Source: Curtobacterium sp. VKM Ac-1393 | Lineage (GTDB): Bacteria > Actinomycetota > Actinomycetes > Actinomycetales > Microbacteriaceae | Length of the DNA: 64,000 nt | Assembly: GCF_015350995.1 (NCBI RefSeq) | Contig: NZ_JADKRW010000003.1 | Coordinates: forward strand, 310,001 to 374,000 | Direction of reading: 5' to 3' | In this document: in pieces, positions 57,617 to 64,000 of the stretch | How the letters are laid out: each line of letters starts with the position of its first letter | Numbering within the stretch: position 1 is the first letter of the stretch | The notes under the pieces: model-generated | What the model was told of the DNA's origin: nothing | Databases searched by the model: none | Seen by the model: only the letters and a program-made list of their open reading frames with translations | Program-made: the position numbers and the translations under genes

Positions 57617-60600
57617 ATGCCCCCGCTCAACAAGTCCACCGCAGCAGCAGCACTGCTCCTCGCGTTCGCACCGCTGGCCGTGCCGGACATGGCCGCCGCA
57701 GCTGCCGCGACCACCGAAGCGACGCGTACCGACGGCGTCGCCACCGAGCCGTCCGTCGAGCAGTCGGACGCACCGGCGGACGAGTCGGGGGCTCCGGAAG
57801 CGACCGAGGCCGAGGCACCCGAGGTCGAGGCACCCGAGGTCGAGGCACCCGAGGCGCCTGAGGCGCCTGAATCCCCTACGGAGGTCATCGCCGAACCGGA
57901 ACCGACGCCCGATGTGGTGGCTCCGACCGCGCCGGCCACACCCGCCCCGACCTCGTCCCCTGCCGCGGTCACACCGAACGAGACGACCATCAACGTCTAC
58001 GCAGTCGGAGCGGACGACGTCGCCGGGCAGCCGGGGACGATGGTGCGCGAGTCGACGCTCAACGTGAAGAACGCGAGCGGGTTCAACATCCCGAACCGGA
58101 TGCTCGACTACCACTGGTCGATCTCGGGCCCGGGTCAGTTCCGGACGTCGAACCCACCGTTCGCCGTGACCAACACCGGGTCGCCGAACGTGCAGGGCTG
58201 CACCCTGACCGATTCGAAGCACTACGACTGCATCGGGGCCAATCCGACCACGCTGAACACGGGAGCGGCGAACTACAACCACATCCGGACGAGCGTGTTC
58301 ATCGACGCCGATGCCCTTCCGGGCGACGTGGTCACGCTCACCGGGTGGCTGGAACCGAACGCCGCATCGGGCTACGTGAACTCGGCCGAGGTCACGTCCA
58401 CCACGTGGCGCACCTGGGTGCCCCTCACCGCCGCCGTCATCGACGCCCCCACGACCAAGGTCGACTCGACACCCGTCATCCGAGGCAAGGGGGTCCCCGG
58501 CGGGACCGTCGACGTGACCGTCGGCGACCGGTCGCTCGTGACCGTACCGGTCGAGGACGACGGCACGTGGACGCTGCCCGTGACCGAGGCCCTCGCCGAC
58601 GGGGCGGTCACCGTGACCGCCGTGCAGCACCGGAACGGCTTCACCGCGGACCCGACCGTCGCGACCCTGGACGTCGACGCCACCGCGCCCGATGCCCCGA
58701 TCGTCGATGCCCCCGGCACCCTCACCGACCCGACCGGTCCCATCACCGGTGTCGCTGAACCCGGTTCCACCGTCATCGTCCGCGACCCTGACGGCAACGA
58801 GCTCGGCCGCGGCACGGCCGACGACGACGGCGCCTTCTCCGTCCGCCTCGACGCCCCACTTCCCGAGGGTGCGTCCGACCTGGTCGTCGTCGCAGAGGAC
58901 GAGGTGGGCAACGAGTCCGACGAGACGACCGCGACCGCCGTCGTGCCGGACACCACCGCGCCCGACGCCCCGGTCGTGGACGGCCTCCAGGACCTCGCCA
59001 GCTCGACCGGGCCCGTCACGGGCACCGCCGAGCCCGGCGCAACCGTCATCGTCCGCGATGAAGACGGCAACGTCATCGGCCGCGGCACGGCCGACGACGA
59101 CGGCGACTTCGCCGTGGAACTCGACGGCCCGCTCACCGAGGGCGACCACGCCCTCGAGATCGTCGCGGTCGACGACGCCGACAACGAGTCGACATCGACA
59201 CCGGTCACCGTGATCGCACCGGACGTCACCGCTCCTGACGCTCCGATCAGCACCACCCCGGAGTGGCTCACCGACGCGACGGGACCGTTCACCGGTTCTG
59301 CCGAGCCGGGCTCAACGGTCATCATCCGCGACGCCGACCACAAGGAGATCGGACGCGGCACAGCCGGAGACGACGGCCAGTTCCGGATCGTCCTCGACGA
59401 ACCCCTCACCGACGGCGCCCACGACCTCGAGATCGTCGCCGAGGACAAGGTCGGGAACACCTCCGAGGCCACCGCCATCACGGTCGACGTGGACGACGCC
59501 GCGCCCAACGCCCCCGTCGTCACCAGCCCCACCGACCTCGCCGACGGCCAGGGCCCCATCACCGGAACCGCCGAGCCGGGCGCCACCGTCATCGTCCGCG
59601 ATGAGGACGGCAACGTCATCGGCACCGGCACGGCGAACGAGGACGGCGACTGGTCCATCGAGCTCGACGAACCACTCGCCGACGGCAAGCACGACCTCGA
59701 CGTCATCGCGAAGGACAAGGCCGGCAACACCTCGACGCCGACCCCGATCATCATCGACGTCGACACCGAAGCGCCCGACGCGCCCGTCGTGACCAGCCCG
59801 ACCGACCTTGCCGACGGCACCGGCCCCATCACCGGAACGGCGGAGCCGGGTTCCACCGTCATCGTCCGCGATGAAGACGGCAAGGAGATCGGCCGCGGCG
59901 AAGCGGACAAGGACGGCAACTTCACGGTCGAGCTGGACGAGCCGCTCAAGGACGGATCGCACGACGTCGTCGTGGTCGTCGAGGACAAGGCGGGCAATGA
60001 GTCCGACCCCACCAAGACCACCGTCAAGATCGACACCGAGACCCCGGATGCACCGGTCGTGACCAGCCCGTCTGATCTCGCCAACGGCCAGGGTCCCATC
60101 ACCGGAACCGCCGAGCCGGGTTCCACCGTCATCGTCCGCGACGAAGACGGCAAGGAGATCGGTACCGGCATCGCCGACGAGGACGGCAACTTCACCGTCG
60201 AGCTCGACGAGCCGCTGAAGGACGGCAGCCACGATCTGGAGATCGTGGTCGAGGACAAGGCGGGCAATGAGTCCGACCCCACCAAGACCACCGTCGAGAT
60301 CGACACCGAGACCCCGGATGCACCGGTCGTGACCAGCCCGTCCGACCTCGCAGATGGCCAGGGCCCCATCGCCGGGATCGCGGAGCCGGGTTCCGCCGTC
60401 ATTGTCCGCGACGAAGACGGCAACGAACTCGGCCGCGGCATCGCCGACGAGGACGGCAACTTCGAGATCATCTTGGACGAGCCGCTCAAGGACGGCAGCC
60501 ACGAGCTCGAGATCGTGGTCGAGGACCAGGCCGGCAACGAATCCGACCCCACCAAGACCACCATCGTCATCGACACCGAAGCGCCCGACGCGCCCGTGAT

Positions 60601-62230
60601 CACCAGCCCGGCCGACCTCGCCAACGGCCAGGGGCCCATCGCCGGAACCGCCGAGCCGGGTTCCACCGTCATCGTCCGCGACGAAGACGGCAAGGAGATC
60701 GGTACCGGCATCGCCGACGAGGACGGCAACTTCACCGTCGAGCTCGACGAGCCCCTCAAGGACGGATCCCACGACTTGGAGATCGTGGTCGAGGACCAGG
60801 CCGGCAACGAGTCCGACCCCACCAAGACCACCGTCGAGATCGACACCGACGCACCGAACGCACCGGTGATCACCAGCCCGTCTGATCTCGCCGACGGCAC
60901 CGGCCCCATCACCGGGATCGCGGAGCCGGGTTCCACCGTCATCGTCCGCGACGAAGACGGCAAGGAGATCGGCCGCGGCACGACGGACGAGGACGGCAAC
61001 TTCACCGTCGAGCTCGACGAGCCCCTCAAGGACGGATCCCACGACTTGGAGATCGTGGTCGAAGACAACGCCGGCAACGAATCCGACCCCACCAAGACCA
61101 CCGTCGACATCGACACCGACGCACCGAACGCACCGGTGATCACCAGCCCGTCTGATCTCGCCGACGGCACCGGCCCCATCGCCGGGATCGCGGAGCCTGG
61201 TTCCACCGTTATCGTCCGCGATGAAGACGGTAAGGAGATCGGCCGCGGCACGGCGGACGAGGACGGGAACTTCACCGTCGAGCTCGACGAGCCGCTGAAG
61301 GACGGATCCCACGACTTGGAGATCGTGGTCGAGGACCAGGCTGGGAACGAATCCGACCCCACCAAGACCACCGTCGAGATCGACACCGAAGCACCGGATG
61401 CACCCGTGATCACCAGCCCGTCCGACCTCGCCAACGGCCAGGGGCCCATCACGGGCACCGCCGAGCCGGGCGCCACCGTCATCGTCCGCGATGAGGATGG
61501 CAACGAACTCGGCACCGGCATCGCCGACGAGGACGGCAAGTTCGAGATCATCTTGGACGAACCACTCAAGGACGGCAGCCACGAGCTCGAGATCGTGGTC
61601 GAGGACCAGGCCGGGAACGAATCCGACCCCACCAAGACCACCGTCGACATCGACACGATCGCACCGAAGACCCCCGTCCTGGAAGTCTTCGATGACATCG
61701 TCGACGGCACGGGCGTGGTCCGTGGCACCGCCGAACCCGGTACCACGGTGATCATCCGCGACTCCGACGGCCGAGAGATCGGACGCGGAACTGCGGGTGC
61801 AGACGGGCGCTTCGCGTTCCGGACGACCGTGCCGCTGGATCCGGGAGCCCATCTGCTCTCCGTCGTCGCGGTCGACCGCGTCGGCAACGTCTCACCCGGC
61901 GGCAGCATGCTCGTGACGCTGGTGCCGGAGTCCGAGGAAGAGTCCGAGTCCGAGTCCGAGATCGCACTTCCCGTCATCACGGTTCCGGGAATCGCGCAGC
62001 CGTCGGCACCGGCGACCGGCGGAGCCCTCGCCGGCCCGTCCGCAGGCCCGGCCGCGCAGAACACGTCGGCCACCTCGGGCGCATCGAAGGGCACCGGCTC
62101 GGGTGAACTGGCCTTCACGGGTGCCGAGCTCAGCGGTTGGCTCGTTGCAGCGCTGAGCGCCCTCGGCCTGGGTGTCGTCCTGCGACTGCTCGGGCGTCGC
62201 CGCCGCGATCGCGACGTGCGCGGCGGCTGA
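57617..62230 (+). CDS. Giant Ig-repeat surface protein with LAFTG sortase signal
   Basis: A 1537-residue secreted protein. It has a signal peptide, then a Glu/Pro/Thr-rich stalk (about 40-120) and a unique domain (to about 275) with a Cys pair. One diverged Ig-like unit and twelve units of about 90 residues (about 357 to 1440) follow. The units share APDAPVVTSP-type starts, GTAEPGSTVIVRDEDG and AGNESDPTKTT. A Ser/Glu and Ala/Gly linker leads to LAFTG (1498-1502), a hydrophobic helix and RRRRDRD, the LAxTG signal of class E sortases. It should be wall-attached and act in adhesion or self-recognition. Confidence 0.9.
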   Translation: MPPLNKSTAAAALLLAFAPLAVPDMAAAAAATTEATRTDGVATEPSVEQSDAPADESGAPEATEAEAPEVEAPEVEAPEAPEAPESPTEVIAEPEPTPDVVAPTAPATPAPTSSPAAVTPNETTINVYAVGADDVAGQPGTMVRESTLNVKNASGFNIPNRMLDYHWSISGPGQFRTSNPPFAVTNTGSPNVQGCTLTDSKHYDCIGANPTTLNTGAANYNHIRTSVFIDADALPGDVVTLTGWLEPNAASGYVNSAEVTSTTWRTWVPLTAAVIDAPTTKVDSTPVIRGKGVPGGTVDVTVGDRSLVTVPVEDDGTWTLPVTEALADGAVTVTAVQHRNGFTADPTVATLDVDATAPDAPIVDAPGTLTDPTGPITGVAEPGSTVIVRDPDGNELGRGTADDDGAFSVRLDAPLPEGASDLVVVAEDEVGNESDETTATAVVPDTTAPDAPVVDGLQDLASSTGPVTGTAEPGATVIVRDEDGNVIGRGTADDDGDFAVELDGPLTEGDHALEIVAVDDADNESTSTPVTVIAPDVTAPDAPISTTPEWLTDATGPFTGSAEPGSTVIIRDADHKEIGRGTAGDDGQFRIVLDEPLTDGAHDLEIVAEDKVGNTSEATAITVDVDDAAPNAPVVTSPTDLADGQGPITGTAEPGATVIVRDEDGNVIGTGTANEDGDWSIELDEPLADGKHDLDVIAKDKAGNTSTPTPIIIDVDTEAPDAPVVTSPTDLADGTGPITGTAEPGSTVIVRDEDGKEIGRGEADKDGNFTVELDEPLKDGSHDVVVVVEDKAGNESDPTKTTVKIDTETPDAPVVTSPSDLANGQGPITGTAEPGSTVIVRDEDGKEIGTGIADEDGNFTVELDEPLKDGSHDLEIVVEDKAGNESDPTKTTVEIDTETPDAPVVTSPSDLADGQGPIAGIAEPGSAVIVRDEDGNELGRGIADEDGNFEIILDEPLKDGSHELEIVVEDQAGNESDPTKTTIVIDTEAPDAPVITSPADLANGQGPIAGTAEPGSTVIVRDEDGKEIGTGIADEDGNFTVELDEPLKDGSHDLEIVVEDQAGNESDPTKTTVEIDTDAPNAPVITSPSDLADGTGPITGIAEPGSTVIVRDEDGKEIGRGTTDEDGNFTVELDEPLKDGSHDLEIVVEDNAGNESDPTKTTVDIDTDAPNAPVITSPSDLADGTGPIAGIAEPGSTVIVRDEDGKEIGRGTADEDGNFTVELDEPLKDGSHDLEIVVEDQAGNESDPTKTTVEIDTEAPDAPVITSPSDLANGQGPITGTAEPGATVIVRDEDGNELGTGIADEDGKFEIILDEPLKDGSHELEIVVEDQAGNESDPTKTTVDIDTIAPKTPVLEVFDDIVDGTGVVRGTAEPGTTVIIRDSDGREIGRGTAGADGRFAFRTTVPLDPGAHLLSVVAVDRVGNVSPGGSMLVTLVPESEEESESESEIALPVITVPGIAQPSAPATGGALAGPSAGPAAQNTSATSGASKGTGSGELAFTGAELSGWLVAALSALGLGVVLRLLGRRRRDRDVRGG
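59487..61660 (+). repeat. Near-identical 270-bp coding tandem repeats
   Basis: Units 4 to 11 of the surface-protein gene repeat every 270 bp with few base changes (for example CACCGGTCGT at 60051 and 60321). The identity is greatest from about 60040 to 61650, which points to recent unequal exchange. Confidence 0.88.
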
Positions 62231-62246
62231 ACCGAGGCTCGAGACC

Positions 62247-62294
62247 GGAGGCCCGGCTCGCGTTCCCTTCGCGGGGAACGCGAGCCGGGCCTCC
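62247..62294. terminator. Bidirectional terminator after the surface-protein gene
   Basis: Twenty-one-bp arms (62247-62267, 62274-62294) with the loop TTCGCG. The outer arm starts GGAGGCCCGGCTCGCG. It separates the convergent surface-protein and RimK genes. Confidence 0.8.
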
Positions 62295-62300
62295 CGTCCG

Positions 62301-63494
62301 TCAGCCCTCCGACTGGAGCGGCTCCTTGGGCAGCTTCCGCACCTTCGCGCGACGCTTGCGTCGCTCCGGGATCATCGAACGCATCTCCTCGAGCTTGCCG
62401 AAGCACAGCAGCCGGTCCCCGGGCTCGAGCACGACACCACTCCGGGGGTTCGGGATGACGTTCGACGCGCGGTGCAGGGTGAGCACCGTGATGTCCCGGT
62501 CCCAGAGCCCCGACTCCTTGATCGTCTTGCCGACCAGATCGGCGTTCGTGTGGACGAGCAGCTCGGCGACCCCGTACCCGGTCGACACGGACAGGCGCTG
62601 CCGGACGTCGATCTCCGGGAACGCCACCTGGTTCGCGATGAAGTCGACGATCGCGCCGGCGATGTCCAGACCGGTCGCACGTTCGACGCCCTCGAGCCCC
62701 GGCGAGGAGTTCACCTCCATCACGAGCGGGCCGTCGTTGCCCTCGAGCATGTCGACGCCTGCGACCTTCAGACCCATGATCTGCGCCGAGCGGACCGCGA
62801 CGGCCTCGTACTCCGGCGACAACGTGACCTTCTCGACGGTGCCCCCACGGTGCACGTTCGAGCGGAACTCGTCGCCCGAGGCCGTCCGGCGCATCGCGGC
62901 CACAACGCGGTCGCCGACGACGAGTGCACGGATGTCGCGCCCCCGGCTCTCCGCGATGAACCGCTGGATGAGGACGTTCTGCTTCGTCGAGTGCAGGGTC
63001 TCGACGATCGATTCGGCGACCTTCGCCTCCGGCGCCAGGATCACCCCGATGCCCTGTGTGCCCTCGAGGAGCTTGATCACGACGGGTGCTCCCCCGACGC
63101 GCTCGATGGCCCCACGGACGTCGGTACGGCCAGCCACGAAGGTCGTCGCCGGCATCCCGATGTCGTGTCGGGACAGGATCTGGTTCGCGCGCAGCTTGTC
63201 GCGCGAGTTCGTGATGCCGTTCGCGGTGTTCGGCGTGTACACGTCCATCTGTTCGAACTGCCGCACGACGGCGGTTCCGTAGTAGGTGATCGAGTTGCCG
63301 ATCCGGGGAAGGACCGCGTCGTAGTCGGACAGCAGCTTGCCGCGGTAGAGCAGGTCCGGGTCGTCGCCGGACAGGTCGATCGCGAAGCGCAGGGTATTGA
63401 GGACCTTCACCTCGTGGCCGCGGTCGAGTGCCGCCGCACGGAGGCGTTGCGTCGAGTACGCCTGGGGCGCACGAGAAAGGATGGCGAGTTTCAT
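62301..63494 (-). CDS. RimK-type ATP-grasp ligase fused to an RCK_C-like domain
   Basis: A 397-residue protein. Residues 1-300 are a RimK-type ATP-grasp ligase (MKLAILSR, LEGTQGIGVILA, VLIQRFIAESRGRDIRALVVG, VMEVNSSPGLEGVE), which adds glutamate to proteins such as ribosomal S6. Residues about 310-385 resemble the TrkA-C/RCK_C fold (ADLVGKTIKESGLWDRDITVLTLHR, VVLEPGDRLLCFGK), usually a ligand-sensing domain. ATG 63494 is preceded by GGAG. A longer reading adds a basic leader with no match. Confidence 0.87.
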   Translation of the reverse strand: MKLAILSRAPQAYSTQRLRAAALDRGHEVKVLNTLRFAIDLSGDDPDLLYRGKLLSDYDAVLPRIGNSITYYGTAVVRQFEQMDVYTPNTANGITNSRDKLRANQILSRHDIGMPATTFVAGRTDVRGAIERVGGAPVVIKLLEGTQGIGVILAPEAKVAESIVETLHSTKQNVLIQRFIAESRGRDIRALVVGDRVVAAMRRTASGDEFRSNVHRGGTVEKVTLSPEYEAVAVRSAQIMGLKVAGVDMLEGNDGPLVMEVNSSPGLEGVERATGLDIAGAIVDFIANQVAFPEIDVRQRLSVSTGYGVAELLVHTNADLVGKTIKESGLWDRDITVLTLHRASNVIPNPRSGVVLEPGDRLLCFGKLEEMRSMIPERRKRRAKVRKLPKEPLQSEG

Positions 63495-63586
63495 CGAGAG
63501 GTTCTCCGCGGGGTCGGATCGACGGCGACGGTCCATCAAAGCACGCCCGCGTCGCATCACCGACGCCGGGTGTGCACTTTACGGTT

Positions 63587-63615
63587 TTGACGCTGGTGCG
63601 GTAGTATTGTTGTAC
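63587..63615 (+). promoter_or_regulatory. Candidate promoter of the last gene
   Basis: TTGACG (63587-63592), 17 nt, TTGTAC (63610-63615); an AGTA-N6-TACT dyad lies over the -10 region and may allow autoregulation. Confidence 0.4.
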
Positions 63616-63635
63616 TGATCGGACGGAGGATCGTG

Positions 63636-64000
63636 ATGACGGTCAACTCGCACGGACTTCGAGCGGCTCGGAGCCGCCGGACCCCTCGACTCGCTGGATC
63701 CGGACGGGCCGCGGCGCTGCGATCCACGTCACCCGAGTGGCGTGTTCGTTCGCGGAGACCGTCGACGACGGATCCCGCCGCCTCCCCGTCGAGCGGCGAG
63801 GCCCGCGCCGAACCGGCAGAGGCCCTCCGGGATCGCCTCGTCGCCGCACTCCTCCGGCACGTCGACCTGATCGACCTTGCCGAGGTCGAGCGAGTGAACG
63901 GATCGATGGACGCCGTCGCGGAGCGGATGCTCGCCAGCATCCCCGGTGCCGACGTGCTCGACGACCGCGTCGGCCCGTTCTACGACACCGCGGGCCTGCG
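63636..64000 (+). CDS. Start of a small DNA-binding-like protein (partial)
   Basis: The frame stays open to the right edge, giving 121 residues from ATG 63636 (GTG 63633 is in the same frame). CGGAGGA stands just before. The first 50 residues are basic and probably disordered (RAARSRRTPRLAG). Next comes a helical part (EALRDRLVAALLRHVDLIDLAEV) and a segment ADVLDDRVGPFYDTAGLR. The GPFYDT-type segment followed by an HTH is what I recall from antitoxin-like proteins in this family; the HTH itself would be past the edge. Confidence 0.65.
   Translation, partial: MTVNSHGLRAARSRRTPRLAGSGRAAALRSTSPEWRVRSRRPSTTDPAASPSSGEARAEPAEALRDRLVAALLRHVDLIDLAEVERVNGSMDAVAERMLASIPGADVLDDRVGPFYDTAGL

Noticed and set aside
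59487-61660. Regular direct repeats considered as a CRISPR array
   Set aside because: The unit is 270 bp, continuous and in frame with no spacers; it codes for Ig-like domains.
59312-61852. Second antisense frame with Leu/Asp/Gly repeats that resembles a secreted repeat protein
   Set aside because: The periodicity comes only from the plus-strand 270-bp repeats.
58372-62406. A 1344-codon open minus-strand frame opposite the surface-protein gene
   Set aside because: It mirrors the repeats in the opposite strand and crosses the terminator; Ser/Pro-rich product with no start signal.
63557-63940. Minus-strand frame upstream of the RimK gene
   Set aside because: Arg/Ser-rich shadow of the plus-strand partial gene, which has a ribosome site and promoter-like DNA.

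Overview
The window is chromosomal DNA from a high-GC Gram-positive actinobacterium. The best fit is a Curtobacterium-like member of the Microbacteriaceae. This is inferred from the strongly GC-biased third codon positions, the complete mevalonate operon, an OleBC fusion in an olefin operon, a LAxTG-type sortase signal and the hairpin style of the terminators. No species-level claim is possible from the sequence alone. No rRNA, tRNA, CRISPR array, transposase, integrase or phage gene was found. About 58 genes are packed mostly into operons with 1 to 8 nt overlaps (GTGA, ATGA, TGATG).

Layout, first half. Positions 1-5130: end of a beta-propeller protein, then a carbohydrate ABC transporter (two permeases, a lipoprotein binding protein, a MalK-type ATPase) and a HAD-like protein. 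5131-5448: a stretch of hairpins without a gene. 5449-7036: a divergent SDR oxidoreductase/TetR pair with two operator palindromes. 7126-13167: acyltransferase, FAD monooxygenase, UbiA-type prenyltransferase, EamA transporter, LysR regulator and fructosamine-kinase-like protein. 13355-20907: envelope glycosylation block with a YkcB-like GT39 enzyme, a two-component system, a small secreted protein, a LuxR-type regulator and a GT2-GtrA fusion. 21113-28461: an unusually large glutamate synthase alpha-subunit homologue, overlapped by a CysJ-like diflavin reductase.

Layout, second half. 28551-31811 (minus): possible small ORF, a DUF7882-like protein, an alpha/beta hydrolase, an MAB_1171c-like membrane protein and an ImmA/IrrE-type peptidase. 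31958-37268 (minus): mevalonate operon mvaK1-mvaD-mvaK2-mvaA-mvaS. 37350-39253: OhrR/Ohr peroxide defence plus a quinone-reductase-like enzyme. 39344-43366 (minus): sugar MFS transporter, a hypothetical protein and glucose-6-phosphate isomerase. 43534-46312 (minus): copper operon csoR-copZ-copA with a CsoR operator. 46415-47632: a regulator with two AraC-type HTH domains. 47794-51988: a long Asp23/AmaP envelope-stress operon that includes CsbD and an Asp23 protein fused to LEA-like 11-residue repeats. 52062-57470: a GGCT-like membrane protein, then the oleA-oleBC-oleD long-chain olefin operon (minus). 57617-62230: a 1537-residue Ig-repeat surface protein with a sortase signal. 62301-63494 (minus): a RimK-type ligase fused to an RCK_C-like domain. 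63636 onward: the start of a small regulator-like gene cut by the window edge.

Themes: sugar uptake and upper glycolysis (ABC, MFS, pgi), cell-envelope modification and stress (GT39, GT2-GtrA, Asp23 operon, surface protein), isoprenoid and hydrocarbon lipids (mva, UbiA, ole), and defence against metals and peroxides. The items most worth a second look are the glutamate synthase/diflavin reductase pair, the Asp23-LEA fusion, the near-identical Ig repeats, the olefin operon sharing a divergent promoter with the surface protein, and the families of related terminator hairpins.
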